Below are positions 1-9,311 of a DNA stretch of 64,000 nt, one piece after another. Numbering within the stretch: position 1 is the stretch's first letter; each line of letters begins with the position of its first letter. The position numbers and the translations under genes are program-made. A model generated the notes under the pieces. It ran no database searches. It was not told the origin of the DNA and saw only the letters and a list, made by a program, of their open reading frames with translations. Origin of the DNA: Limisphaerales bacterium (lineage in GTDB: Bacteria > Verrucomicrobiota > Verrucomicrobiia > Limisphaerales > AAA164-E04); assembly GCA_024761205.1 (NCBI GenBank), contig JAMASS010000016.1, forward strand, positions 41,888 to 105,887. The letters are read 5' to 3'.

Positions 1-1746
1 CCCCACCGATGTGTGCACTGGTCGAAACCATTTATCGTCGGTCTGAATCGGATTGGGTGCCTCGATCATACGGAAGGTGCTCCCGGCAGTTTCGATCCTC
101 AGAGCGTGCATCTTGTTGGCCAGTGAGTTGCCCCCGACAAAATGACCCTGAAGAGAGGGAATCGCACCACTGCTGTAGAACACCCACTGATGTACCAAAC
201 GCACCTTCTCCCCTTCAACCGGTAATCCATGAAAATGACCAAAAGCATAGGGATTCGTATGCGGCCCATGCTTGCCAAAGTTCTTTTGGTAATAACCGTC
301 TTGAACAAAGTACACGGCCTGCAGATTCCCATTAGTTCCGGAATACAAGCGCCCTTTGTCATCGAAATCCACACCAAAGGTATTCCATCCGCCCTCAGCA
401 AACAATTCGAAGCGGTAGGTCTTCGGGTGGTAACGCCAAATATTCTGCCCAAAAAAAGCAAATCGTTCATCCGAGCCGGAGAGCTCGACATTGATTCGAG
501 CCGTCACCGTACTCCCAACTGCGCCGTACAACCACCCATCGGGTCCCCACTTAAGGCTATTGGCAATCGAATGAGTATCCTCCAGACCGAACCCTGATAA
601 GTGAACTACCGGATCACCATCAGGCCTGTCGTCTTGATCGCGATCCGGATAGAACAAGAGGTAGGGAGGATTTAACACCCACAGACCATCGCCAGCAAAG
701 GCAATGGAAGTCGCCAGGTTCAACCCATCCACGAAGATACCATGCTGATCATAGTCGCCATCCCCATCAGTATCCTCATGATAGGTGATGCGATCACGTC
801 CCACGAATCTCTGATGCTCCGGTTTTCGATACGGCGGCGGCGGCGGCACCTGGTCGAACACCTTTCGCAAATGGTTGTCCCACGTCAGCACCTTCAACCC
901 GGCCGGATTCGGGTATTGAATATACTGCACCACCCAAAGACGACCGCGCTCATCAAAGTCCGTGTAAAGCGGCTGCCGCACGATGGGTTCATGCAGGACC
1001 GTGTCCACCGCCAGCCCCGAGCTCAATCGAAGCATCTCCCTAGCCGCCTGAGGAAATTGGGGATCGCCTTTGCCCTCGACATTCGAATGAACATTCGGAT
1101 TCCCCACAAACCGTTTCCTGACCTCCTCAACTATTTGCTCCCGCCCCGCCTTGTCAGCGTCGACGACGCCCAAATGCCCCCCGTGACAGTTGCCAGTCTT
1201 TGACAAAAAAAGTCGAACTTCCTTAGCAGCAGAACCGCTCAACCAGTCTGCCCATCGAGGTTGATCCCCCCGCCGCACCAGCCACTCACCGGCAAGATCA
1301 ATGGCATCATCGCGTCGCGACAAATGCACGGGACCTGAAAGAATCCCTCCCCGCCCACTTTGGTCATAGACCCGCCAGGCAATCAGGTTGTACTCCCCAA
1401 AGCGAATCAGATCCGGGTCGATGACAAAGGGACGTCGAATACTGCTGGCCGGTCTTCCAAAAAGCGGCGGCATCGCACCATTCGCGCCGATCTTCTCCCC
1501 ATTGAAAAACGCTTCGTCGACATCATCCACCTCCTTCGCCACCAATAACAACCGGCTCCCGCGCCACAATTCTGGAATCTTAACATAACATCGATACCAG
1601 GCGAAACCATCATAGTCCTGTCCCTCCTCACCCCTCAGTGGCCACGCTCCTGGAACCTTCACAGGAGTCCATGAGTCGAGTCCGCTCGCCCGAAGAACCA
1701 CGACATTCAGGCACATCCATACCACAACGAGAAGACAACGCTTCAT
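1..1746 (-). CDS. PVC-type heme/dehydrogenase-like secreted protein, C-terminus cut by window edge
   Basis: The minus-strand frame is open from an ATG at 1746 to base 1 (582 codons) and runs off the window, which is why the ORF track misses it. The start 'MKRCLLVVVWMCLNVVVLRA' looks like a signal peptide. Residues about 25-170 resemble a beta-sandwich (galactose-binding-like) segment with 'WTPVKVPGAWP' and 'WYRCYVKIPELW'. From about residue 200 the protein matches the Planctomycetes/Verrucomicrobia N-terminal dehydrogenase or beta-propeller family (Piru_Ver_Nterm), with 'DFDERGRLWVVQYIQYPNP', an acidic 'DTDGDGDYD' stretch, 'GLNLATSIAFAGDGLWVLNP' and 'SLKWGPDGWLYGAVGSTV'. Family members usually end in a CxxCH cytochrome domain, which would lie outside the window. 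Likely role: periplasmic oxidation of a sugar or polyol; the substrate cannot be told. Confidence 0.8.
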   Translation of the reverse strand, partial: MKRCLLVVVWMCLNVVVLRASGLDSWTPVKVPGAWPLRGEEGQDYDGFAWYRCYVKIPELWRGSRLLLVAKEVDDVDEAFFNGEKIGANGAMPPLFGRPASSIRRPFVIDPDLIRFGEYNLIAWRVYDQSGRGGILSGPVHLSRRDDAIDLAGEWLVRRGDQPRWADWLSGSAAKEVRLFLSKTGNCHGGHLGVVDADKAGREQIVEEVRKRFVGNPNVHSNVEGKGDPQFPQAAREMLRLSSGLAVDTVLHEPIVRQPLYTDFDERGRLWVVQYIQYPNPAGLKVLTWDNHLRKVFDQVPPPPPYRKPEHQRFVGRDRITYHEDTDGDGDYDQHGIFVDGLNLATSIAFAGDGLWVLNPPYLLFYPDRDQDDRPDGDPVVHLSGFGLEDTHSIANSLKWGPDGWLYGAVGSTVTARINVELSGSDERFAFFGQNIWRYHPKTYRFELFAEGGWNTFGVDFDDKGRLYSGTNGNLQAVYFVQDGYYQKNFGKHGPHTNPYAFGHFHGLPVEGEKVRLVHQWVFYSSGAIPSLQGHFVGGNSLANKMHALRIETAGSTFRMIEAPNPIQTDDKWFRPVHTSVG

Positions 1747-2049
1747 AAACTATGAAGCTAGAGAAGAGCCATTTCACTGTCATCAACGATTTTTCGAGGC
1801 CAGTAGAACGAAAGGCGAAATCCATAGCAGAGAATTCAGCCACTTGACCCTGAATCTAGGGCTAAAGTCCCGGCCACATTCGTCCATCTCATTATCGAAA
1901 TAAGCCAACCCGTCACAGTTATCCCAAACAGCGACATCATTTCATCACACCTCAGACGATCTCTAAACGGCACAGCTTAGCAGTCAGTCAAACAAAAGAC
2001 CCGCCCATCTAGTAATGAGCCGGCCTTTCCTGACTCCTTGTCCAAAATT
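1747..2049. other. intergenic, no gene seen
   Basis: About 300 bases between two minus-strand genes. It must hold the promoter of the heme/dehydrogenase-type gene and the end of the sigma-factor transcript. I see no convincing ORF, tRNA or strong terminator hairpin. Confidence 0.5.
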
Positions 2050-3105
2050 CTAAGCCGAACCAAGATCCAACGACGCCAGCCCGAAGTCCTGGCTCTTCCC
2101 CATCATCTTGCGAAGCCGCTTCAACGCCATATTCTGGAGCTGACGAATGCGCTCCCGGGTCACCCCAAACTTGAGCCCCACTTCCTCCAAGGTCCATTCC
2201 CGTTCACTATCAAGGCCAAATCGATACTTCAAGATCTCGGATTCTCTAGCACTCAGCTGAGTCAAAGCCTGATTGAGTAGTTTCAACGACGCTTGCAGGA
2301 CCAACGACTCATAGGGATCGCTCACCCGATCATCGGCGACCTTTTCCTCCAAGCATAAATTATCATTCGAATTTAAGGGCTCATCCAGGGACAACGTCTG
2401 CGCTCCCACCCGTTTCATGAAGAGCACCTCACGTTCCGTCTTCCCAAGCTCGTCGGCGATCTCAATATCCGTTGGCTCCCGACCCAAAATATCCTGCAGC
2501 TTCAACACCGCCCGCCGCATGCGCGCGAGCTTATCCACCATGTGGATAGGAAGGCGAATGGTCTTCGATTGGTTGCTCAGGCTGCGCCGGATCGCTTGCT
2601 TGATCCACCAAGAACTGTAGGTCGAGAACTTTGCCCCCTTAACGGGATCAAACTTGTCCACCGCCCGAATCAGCCCCAAATTCCCTTCGTTAATCAAATC
2701 CAAAAGCGGCAAGCCATAGCCCTCATACTTTCTCGCAATCCGAACGACCAACCGGAGGTTCGCCCTGATCATCTGATTGCGCGCCTCCTGATCGCCCTGT
2801 TTGATCCGTTCCGCCAGCGCTACCTCTTCCTCCGAGGTGAGCAAGGCCACCTCGCCGATCTCCCGCAAATACAGACTGAAGAGCCATCCATCATCGGAAC
2901 GAGAGCACTTGGTTGATTCCTCGCCCGGACGCCGCCCGATTGTGATCGACGGGAGTTCTTTCTTTCCCTGCTTGGGCTTCGAGAGTCGCCCGTCAAAAAC
3001 TCCGGCGCTGCTCCTCCGGCATGTTTTCTTCAACCGCACCACCGGAGGACGATATTCCCCCAGACTTGGCACCCGTGCTCTCCCCGTTCGTTTGTTTCGA
3101 TTCAC
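2050..3105 (-). CDS. RNA polymerase sigma factor, RpoD/SigA family (group 1/2)
   Basis: A 351-residue sigma-70 protein. After a basic linker of about 70 residues come region 1.2 ('[20 protein letters not shown]'), region 2 ('[20 protein letters not shown]', '[20 protein letters not shown]', '[11 protein letters not shown]'), region 3 ('[16 protein letters not shown]') and region 4 with its helix-turn-helix ('[20 protein letters not shown]'). It lacks the long region 1.1 of a classical RpoD and is shorter than most primary factors, so it may be a second RpoD-like or RpoS-like factor rather than the main one. The start is GTG, with GGAGGT five bases upstream. It selects -10/-35 promoters for core polymerase in the cytoplasm. 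Confidence 0.93.
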   Translation of the reverse strand: MNRNKRTGRARVPSLGEYRPPVVRLKKTCRRSSAGVFDGRLSKPKQGKKELPSITIGRRPGEESTKCSRSDDGWLFSLYLREIGEVALLTSEEEVALAERIKQGDQEARNQMIRANLRLVVRIARKYEGYGLPLLDLINEGNLGLIRAVDKFDPVKGAKFSTYSSWWIKQAIRRSLSNQSKTIRLPIHMVDKLARMRRAVLKLQDILGREPTDIEIADELGKTEREVLFMKRVGAQTLSLDEPLNSNDNLCLEEKVADDRVSDPYESLVLQASLKLLNQALTQLSARESEILKYRFGLDSEREWTLEEVGLKFGVTRERIRQLQNMALKRLRKMMGKSQDFGLASLDLGSA

Positions 3106-3667
3106 AATACACCTCCGTCTCTCCTAAACATCTTCCTGCCACCTTCCATCAGCGGAACAGGTCCAAACTCAATTCACTGGTTCAATACCCTGTCACATGC
3201 ACTTCTGCCTTACTATAGACCTCCAAGTCAGAAAATCATTCAAAGATTTGAGACTCCAGCCGCCCTAATCCTTCCCATGGGCTAACCCCACCCATCAGGC
3301 GGAGCACAATCCCTTCCAACAGACAAGCTGTCTTGGATGCAGGGGGGGAATTGTGAGCCACCAAGAAACGGAAAACGCACGAGATACAAGTCCGTTTATA
3401 TTACAAAACTGAGACAGGACCTACAGAATAGTTCTTGTCATAGGGATTCTGTTAAATCTATCACAGTCGCCCAAAGGGATACCTAGGAGCCAATTTTACC
3501 TTTTGGGAAGTAACAGGGCAGCGAAAAACTGACCGTGAGCCACTCGCACTGCGGTGAATCGAGAGTCCATCCGAGCCGCCGGCCCGCAAAGTGGGGCGGT
3601 TCCCCAACGAAACTCATCTCCAAACGTCAGAGCCGGATTTCGCCTTTCACCGCTGCACTCCCAGCGT
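3106..3667. other. intergenic, 560 bp, no gene recognised
   Basis: Separates two minus-strand genes. The part next to the sigma factor holds its Shine-Dalgarno GGAGGT and presumably its promoter. The short plus-strand ORFs here show no domain-like sequence. No clear terminator with a T-run was found. Confidence 0.5.
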
Positions 3668-4846
3668 CTAGAGACTTCGGTAAAGATTCTGCACCGTCAG
3701 CAATCCGTAAGCGGTGACCAAGACAGCATCCTTTTCCCACCAGCGGGCGTTGTCATTTACCCACTGTCCCTCTGATCGTTGGAGATCCAACATTTTTAAG
3801 GCCAACTCCGCTGCCCACCGAACGGACTTTCCGTCTTTCATCTTCAGTTCCTCGATTCCCGCCAAGCTCAAGGCTTTCGACATGGTATAGAAATAGTAGT
3901 AAAGTCCTTGGGCGCCCATGAATGGATTCTCGTCCAAAGTGTAGTTGCGCTCGAGCCACTCTCGAACGGCCTGAACCCGCTTGTCGGAAAAATCCATCTC
4001 AGCGTAGATGTAACTTAACAATCCAGCATAGGAGATACTCCCATAAGATCGCAGCGCGGTGCGGCCGCTTGGCAGGGTCATCTCCCCCGCCTTGCTGTCC
4101 CCCGGAAAGTAGACAAAGCCCCCTCGATTCGCATCATCCCCCGAAACCCAAGCTTGCTGGTTGGTCTCAGGCAAGTTCTGGCAGTTCTGGACAAATTGGA
4201 TCACGGCGTCCCAATCCAGGTTGTCATCCGCCATTTTGGCCGTGTCCTGTACGAGATGCCGGCTATGGTAAATCGCTTCGAGAGCCAAAACCGTATTGGA
4301 CATATCCGAATGGGGGTACCGATCACCGTAACCAATGCCGCCGTCCAAAACATTGTCCCTCTTCCCCTTCGCCCTAAAATCCTGCTGGCCGCGAATCAGG
4401 TACTTTCGTCCCGCTTGAATAATCTCATGGTACGCCGGGTCATTCGCTACCACAAAAGCGAGCACAGAAACCGCCGTGTTGTAATTCGTGAGGGATTCGA
4501 TGCGATAGATCCCGCCATTAGGTTGAACCGAGCCAACCAGATACCTGTATCCCTTTTTCAACACTTCTGCCTTCTTCTCGGCATGATGTTCCTCCGGATC
4601 CCCTTGCAACGCCGCCAAGGCCAAAGCAGTAATGGCCGGATAATCCGCATCGGACCACGATCCGTCCTCCGCTTGATGCGCGAGTAGATAGTCGCAGGCC
4701 CCATCAATGGCCCGCGCGAGCTCCTTTTTGAGAGATCGATCGGGCGGCAGCGCCGGCACGGGTTCTGCAAGACCACTGACACACGGACTCAAGAGGCCAA
4801 TGATAGCCACCAAACCCCACTTAAAAAGCTTTCCATGCAATGTCAT
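3668..4846 (-). CDS. secreted prenyltransferase/squalene-cyclase-repeat protein
   Basis: A 392-residue protein with an N-terminal signal peptide ('LFKWGLVAIIGLLSPCVSGL'). It then shows repeated alpha/alpha-barrel motifs of the prenyltransferase and squalene oxidase repeat type: 'GACDYLLAHQAEDGSWSDAD', 'YLVGSVQPNGGIYRIESLTN', 'GGIGYGDRYPHSDMSNTVLA', and a C-terminal 'EGQWVNDNARWWEKDAVLVT'. Such exported repeat proteins are common in Verrucomicrobia and Planctomycetes. They keep the fold of terpene cyclases but usually lack the catalytic DxDD motif; I do not see DxDD here, so terpene cyclisation should not be assumed. It is monocistronic, and its enzymatic role, if any, is unknown. Confidence 0.8.
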   Translation of the reverse strand: MTLHGKLFKWGLVAIIGLLSPCVSGLAEPVPALPPDRSLKKELARAIDGACDYLLAHQAEDGSWSDADYPAITALALAALQGDPEEHHAEKKAEVLKKGYRYLVGSVQPNGGIYRIESLTNYNTAVSVLAFVVANDPAYHEIIQAGRKYLIRGQQDFRAKGKRDNVLDGGIGYGDRYPHSDMSNTVLALEAIYHSRHLVQDTAKMADDNLDWDAVIQFVQNCQNLPETNQQAWVSGDDANRGGFVYFPGDSKAGEMTLPSGRTALRSYGSISYAGLLSYIYAEMDFSDKRVQAVREWLERNYTLDENPFMGAQGLYYYFYTMSKALSLAGIEELKMKDGKSVRWAAELALKMLDLQRSEGQWVNDNARWWEKDAVLVTAYGLLTVQNLYRSL

Positions 4847-5093
4847 TTTTCCGAATTAATTTACGATTCTCTAACGGCAAATCATACTCAATCCCAACTC
4901 GCCCCACGGGAAACCGAGCCTTTGTAAGCGCCCGCTTGCCGACCGTCCCAATAAACATCATTTTCATCGTCCATCGAGCGAAAAATCGCCCCGAAAACTC
5001 ATCAAGGAAATTTCCTTTACACCTACTTTTAAAAAAATACACTCCTTGGCCATTAATTATTGCGAATTGCTGAGGCACGATAAAGTTAGTTGT

Positions 5094-5351
5094 ATGGAAC
5101 CAAAGTCGAACACGATTGAACAGTTTCGATTGCACGGTAGTGACACGGGGTCAGCAGACATCCAGGTGGCACTGCTAACCAGCCGCATCAACAATCTGAC
5201 CGAACATTTGAAGGTGAACCAAAAAGATGTGAGCTCACGCCGCGGCCTTTTAATGATGGTGAGCAAGCGACGCCGGCTGCTAGACTACCTCAATAGCAAA
5301 GACAATAGCCGCTACGTCGCGCTAACGAAACGACTCAAACTCCGACGCTGA
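5094..5351 (+). CDS. rpsO: 30S ribosomal protein S15
   Basis: An 85-residue S15, close to the usual 88-89. The ORF track starts 16 codons earlier at 5046, but the S15 homology begins at the ATG at 5094 ('[20 protein letters not shown]'). The signature '[20 protein letters not shown]' and the C-terminal '[20 protein letters not shown]' are clear. S15 binds 16S rRNA in the central domain during 30S assembly. No good Shine-Dalgarno is visible before the chosen start. The gene lies directly upstream of pnp, the classic rpsO-pnp order, with 272 bases of leader between them. Confidence 0.95.
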   Translation: MEPKSNTIEQFRLHGSDTGSADIQVALLTSRINNLTEHLKVNQKDVSSRRGLLMMVSKRRRLLDYLNSKDNSRYVALTKRLKLRR

Positions 5352-5388
5352 TCGGTTGTCAAACAATCGCATTTCAATGCTTTTCCGT

Positions 5389-5414
5389 CCCCTTAACCAC
5401 TTTTGATTAAGGGG
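5389..5414 (+). terminator. hairpin after rpsO (weak terminator or processing site)
   Basis: CCCCTTAA and TTAAGGGG form a perfect 8-bp stem with a 10-base loop, 37 bases after the rpsO stop. There is no T-run downstream, so this may be an attenuator or an RNA-processing site in the rpsO-pnp transcript and not a full terminator. Confidence 0.55.
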
Positions 5415-5543
5415 ATATTCATTTGGAGAGTGAAGCACGACACACCCTGGGGTGTCCATCGGTCAGTCAGGTGCGATCTGACCGTCTCTTCACCAACAAT
5501 CGCGCCAAAATTGAGACGCCGAACACTGAAGGCGCTGAGTAAT

Positions 5544-5587
5544 TTCTTTCAGTCCCGTGGTCATGAACAGAAACGTGACTGAAAGAA
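5544..5587 (+). promoter_or_regulatory. long hairpin in the pnp leader
   Basis: TTCTTTCAGTC (5544-5554) pairs perfectly with GACTGAAAGAA (5577-5587). Three further pairs (CGT/ACG) extend the stem beyond a one-base mismatch. It ends 36 bases before the pnp start. In Escherichia coli the pnp leader carries an RNase III-cleaved stem through which PNPase represses its own synthesis. A similar role here is inferred from position and shape only. Confidence 0.55.
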
Positions 5588-5623
5588 GTTCCTCCGAGCT
5601 CCGGTGTTTTCGGCATCAAAGCT

Positions 5624-7780
5624 ATGCCAGAAACCATTAGTATCGAAGCGGGCGCCAGCCCAATCCAAATCTCAACCGGAGAAATTGCCAAACAAGCCGA
5701 TGGCTCCGTCACCGTACAACTCGGTGAAACCATCATCCTCGTGGCCGCTGTCGCCGCCGCGACCGCTCGACCGGGCCAAGACTTCTTCCCGCTCACCGTC
5801 GACTACCGCGAAAAGGCGGCAGCAGCGGGATGTTTCCCCGGCGGTTTCTTCAAACGTGAAGGCAGACCGACGGAGAAGGAAATCCTCACCTGCCGCCTCA
5901 CCGACCGCCCCATTCGACCGCTGTTCCCCAAGGGGTGGCTCAACGAAGTCCAGGTCCAAACCATTCTCCTCAGCGCCGACGGTGAGAATGACCCGGATAT
6001 TCTCAGCATCCTCGGAGCCTCGGCCGCTCTGTCCGTCAGCGACATTCCTTGGGCGGGTCCCCTCGGGGCCATCCGAATAGGTCGCGTCGATGGCAAGTTC
6101 ATCGCCAACCCCACACACACCCAACGGGAAAACAGCGACCTCGATCTGATCTACGTCGGCAATGAGTCCGACATGGTCATGTATGAAGGATCCGCCAAAG
6201 AAATCAGCGAAGCCGATTTCCTCACGGCCCTCAAGTTCGGCCAAGAGTGCTGCGGCCCGATGATTGCCGCCCAAAAAGAACTGACCGAAAAGGCGGGCAA
6301 AACCAAACGCGTCGTCGAAATCCCGCAAGTGCCTGAGGGGATCATAGAGGAAGCCAAAGAACTGGCCGGTGACCGTGTCATTCCCGCCCTGCTGACGCCC
6401 GGGAAGCTGGACCGAGAGGCTGCTTGGAACGCCATCACTGAGGAGGTCGGAAACGCTCTCATCAAGGAACATGGCGAGGAGGTGGTCACCGAAGCAATCC
6501 TTAAAGATCTCTTCCATCAAATTCAAAAAGCAGCCGTACGATCCCTAATCCTTGATGATGGGAAGCGACTGGACGGTCGTGAATTCGATGCGCTTCGTCC
6601 CATCTCCAGTCGGGCCGGATTACTCCCCCGCGCGCACGGTTCCTCTCTTTTCACCCGCGGCGAAACTCAAGCCCTGGCGCTCGCCACTTTAGGCACTCAA
6701 GATGACGCGCAAAGATTCGATTCCTATTCGGGCGGTGTGGAGGAGAAACAGTTCATCCTCCACTATAACTTTCCGAACTTCTCCGTTGGTGAGACCGGCC
6801 GGATATCGGGTCCGGGTCGCCGAGAGATCGGCCACGGCGCCCTCGCCGAACGCTCTCTGAAACCCGTGGTCCCGCTTGACGATTTTCCCTATGCCATTCG
6901 CCTAGTTTCCGAAATCACCGAATCGAATGGGTCCTCGTCCATGGCTACTGTCTGTAGCGGCTCACTTGCTCTGATGGACGCCGGCATTCCCATTTCCAGT
7001 CCCGTTGCCGGAATTAGCATCGGCATCTGCACCGAACCCGACGATCAGGGGAAGATCGGACGCTTCCAACTCCTGACCGATATCATGGGCTGGGAAGATG
7101 CTTTCTGCGACATGGATTGTAAGATCGCGGGTACCGCAAAGGGGATTACCGGCTTCCAATTAGACCTCAAACTCCAAGGCATCTCGCACGAAATTATGAC
7201 TCAGGCCCTGGATCAAGCCAAAGCCGCCCGCGGCAAAATTTTGGAAGAAATGGCCAAAACCCTGGCTGAACCCCGCCCGGACTTCAGCCCCTACGCACCC
7301 AAAATCACCATCATCTCCATCAATCCCGACAAGATCGGTGCCCTCATCGGTCCCGGTGGCAAGAACATCAAGCGGATCGTCAAAGAGTCTGGATGCGAAA
7401 TCAATATTGAGGACGATGGCGAGATCAAAATCTACTCGGTCTCCGGCGAGGCCCTCAAGATCGCTCAGGCTGAGATCGAAGCCATCACCGCCGAGATCGA
7501 AATCGGGAAGGTCTACCGTGGCAAGGTAGTCTCCGTCAAAGAGTTCGGCTGCATTGTCGAAGTCTTCCCCGGCCAAGATGGATTGTGCCACATCAGCGAA
7601 TTGGCCAACTTCCGAGTGAAGCGGATCGAAGACATTGTCAAGATCGGCGATGAGACTTGGGTGAAGTGCATCGAGATCGACGACAAGGGCCGCGCTAAAC
7701 TGAGCCGTAAAGCCGCCATGGAACAACGCGACAGAGAGATGGAAGAAAAAGACAACGACGAGCCAACGGATAAAGAATAG
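5624..7780 (+). CDS. pnp: polyribonucleotide nucleotidyltransferase (PNPase)
   Basis: A 718-residue phosphorolytic 3'-5' exoribonuclease that degrades RNA to nucleoside diphosphates. Domain order: first RNase PH core (about 10-140, 'VTVQLGETIILVAAVAAATA'), alpha-helical domain, second RNase PH core (about 310-460, with 'GSSLFTRGETQALALATLGT' and 'SNGSSSMATVCSGSLALMDA'), KH domain (about 556-615, 'IGALIGPGGKNIKRIVKESG') and S1 domain (about 626-695, 'GKVVSVKEFGCIVEVFPGQD'). The length is normal for the family and the acidic tail is short. The ATG start fits the family N-terminus. It follows rpsO and a hairpin-rich leader, and is followed by the lipid A genes on the same strand. Confidence 0.97.
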   Translation: MPETISIEAGASPIQISTGEIAKQADGSVTVQLGETIILVAAVAAATARPGQDFFPLTVDYREKAAAAGCFPGGFFKREGRPTEKEILTCRLTDRPIRPLFPKGWLNEVQVQTILLSADGENDPDILSILGASAALSVSDIPWAGPLGAIRIGRVDGKFIANPTHTQRENSDLDLIYVGNESDMVMYEGSAKEISEADFLTALKFGQECCGPMIAAQKELTEKAGKTKRVVEIPQVPEGIIEEAKELAGDRVIPALLTPGKLDREAAWNAITEEVGNALIKEHGEEVVTEAILKDLFHQIQKAAVRSLILDDGKRLDGREFDALRPISSRAGLLPRAHGSSLFTRGETQALALATLGTQDDAQRFDSYSGGVEEKQFILHYNFPNFSVGETGRISGPGRREIGHGALAERSLKPVVPLDDFPYAIRLVSEITESNGSSSMATVCSGSLALMDAGIPISSPVAGISIGICTEPDDQGKIGRFQLLTDIMGWEDAFCDMDCKIAGTAKGITGFQLDLKLQGISHEIMTQALDQAKAARGKILEEMAKTLAEPRPDFSPYAPKITIISINPDKIGALIGPGGKNIKRIVKESGCEINIEDDGEIKIYSVSGEALKIAQAEIEAITAEIEIGKVYRGKVVSVKEFGCIVEVFPGQDGLCHISELANFRVKRIEDIVKIGDETWVKCIEIDDKGRAKLSRKAAMEQRDREMEEKDNDEPTDKE

Positions 7781-7915
7781 CCCCATCCACTTCACATCTC
7801 TGCTCCACGCCAAATCGCCTCCCAAACCGAGGCGCCTTCCTTTTGTCCAACTTGCCACCAGGAACTCGAAACTCGGCACTCCCAATCCCCGCAACGCTCA
7901 ACCTGCCTGCTTGCC

Positions 7916-9298
7916 TTGACCGTGTCCAATCTGTTTAATTCGCCCGTGCCACAGCAGCAAACTATCAGCGAGCCATCCACTTTTGACGGGGTTGGCCTGC
8001 ACAGCGGCAACAAAGTGTCAATGACCTTCCTGCCGGCCCCGCCGAATTCCGGCATCCGATTCCGGCGTATTGATCTCGAAGGAAAACCCGAGATCGACGC
8101 CTTGGTCGATAACGTCAGCGACACCACTCGATCGACAACTCTCTCCAAAGGGAACATCAAGCTGCACACGGTTGAACATATCCTGGCAACGTTCCACGGA
8201 TTCGGTATCGACAACGTCATCGTCGAGTTAAACGCCAACGAACCCCCGATCACGGATGGCAGCGCCCACGAATATTGTCGCATGATCAAAACTTCCGGAA
8301 CGACCCTGCAACCGGAAGACAAAGATCCGCTGGTCGTGACCGCGCCCATCTCCATCACTTCAGAGGAATCGATTCTCTCCATTTTTCCTTGCGATAGATT
8401 CAAAGTCAGCTGCACCAGCTCGGATGACAAAGGACGCTTCACACAATTCTACAGTTCGGATATCACCCCGGAATCCTGGGAACGAGAACTCTCCCGTGCG
8501 CGAACGTTTTGTTTCTTTGATGAAATCGAGTTCCTTATCAAGAATGGCCTCATCAAAGGCGGCAGTCTTGAGAATGCCGTGATCATTCGTGACGACGTCG
8601 TCCTGACCAACGAACCCTTGCGCTATCAAGAAGAGTTCGTTCGCCACAAGATCCTCGATATCATCGGCGATCTCTCTTTGGTCGGCCGCCCCATTCAGGG
8701 TCACGTGGTGGCCGTTCGCCCGAGCCATCGAGCCAATTGCGAGCTAGCCCGAGAATTGGATCGACAGGTGAAGAAGCGTCTTGCTCGCACTCAGACCTTT
8801 TTGCCGCCCCGCAACGGCACCCTAAAAAAAGCCGCTCAAGCCTCCGCGCCCGAAATTCCGGCCGGTGGTGAAGTGATCAACATTGACCAAATCATGAAGA
8901 TCCTGCCGCACCGTTACCCCTTTCTCATGATCGACAAGGTCATCAAGATAGCGGAAACCGCCATTACCTGTCTTAAGAACGTCACCCTTAACGAGCCTTA
9001 CTTCCAAGGACACTTCCCCGGGCACCCCATCATGCCCGGCGTCCTTCAGCTAGAAGCGATGGCTCAAGCAGGCGGATTACTCATTCTCAACAAAGCCGAA
9101 AACTGGGGAAAAATCGCCTACCTCATATCCGCCGAAAACGTTAAATGGCGCAAACCGGTCCAGCCCGGTGACGTCCTGATCATTGATATCGAACTGATCA
9201 AAGAACGCGGTAAGACCGGCAAGGCGAAGGGCCGCTGCAAAGTCGGAAACGACATCGTCAGCGAAGGGGTAGTCATGTTCATGCTGACGGACGCCTAA
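7916..9298 (+). CDS. lpxC: bifunctional LpxC deacetylase / FabZ dehydratase fusion
   Basis: A 460-residue fusion. Residues about 15-300 are LpxC, the zinc UDP-3-O-acyl-N-acetylglucosamine deacetylase that commits precursors to lipid A. Zinc and active-site stretches are present: 'TVEHILATFHGFGIDNVIVE', 'HKILDIIGDLSLVG' and 'PSHRANCELARELDRQ'. Residues about 315-460 are FabZ (3-hydroxyacyl-ACP dehydratase), with 'ILPHRYPFLMIDKV', the catalytic 'GHFPGHPIMPGVLQLEAMAQ' and a full hotdog fold. This fusion is known from Bacteroidetes and PVC bacteria. There is no ATG start; either TTG at 7916 or GTG at 7922 must be used. It lies 13 bases before lpxA, so the two are probably co-transcribed. Both products act in the cytosol. 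Confidence 0.95.
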   Translation: MTVSNLFNSPVPQQQTISEPSTFDGVGLHSGNKVSMTFLPAPPNSGIRFRRIDLEGKPEIDALVDNVSDTTRSTTLSKGNIKLHTVEHILATFHGFGIDNVIVELNANEPPITDGSAHEYCRMIKTSGTTLQPEDKDPLVVTAPISITSEESILSIFPCDRFKVSCTSSDDKGRFTQFYSSDITPESWERELSRARTFCFFDEIEFLIKNGLIKGGSLENAVIIRDDVVLTNEPLRYQEEFVRHKILDIIGDLSLVGRPIQGHVVAVRPSHRANCELARELDRQVKKRLARTQTFLPPRNGTLKKAAQASAPEIPAGGEVINIDQIMKILPHRYPFLMIDKVIKIAETAITCLKNVTLNEPYFQGHFPGHPIMPGVLQLEAMAQAGGLLILNKAENWGKIAYLISAENVKWRKPVQPGDVLIIDIELIKERGKTGKAKGRCKVGNDIVSEGVVMFMLTDA

Positions 9299-9311
9299 GC
9301 CGACGCCGATC

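Noticed and set aside
5672-6526. 284-residue minus-strand ORF
   Set aside because: It lies wholly inside pnp in another frame and has no domain; pnp is intact and typical.
7160-7894. 244-residue minus-strand ORF
   Set aside because: Antisense shadow of the KH/S1 end of pnp; biased Asp/Leu/Phe composition.
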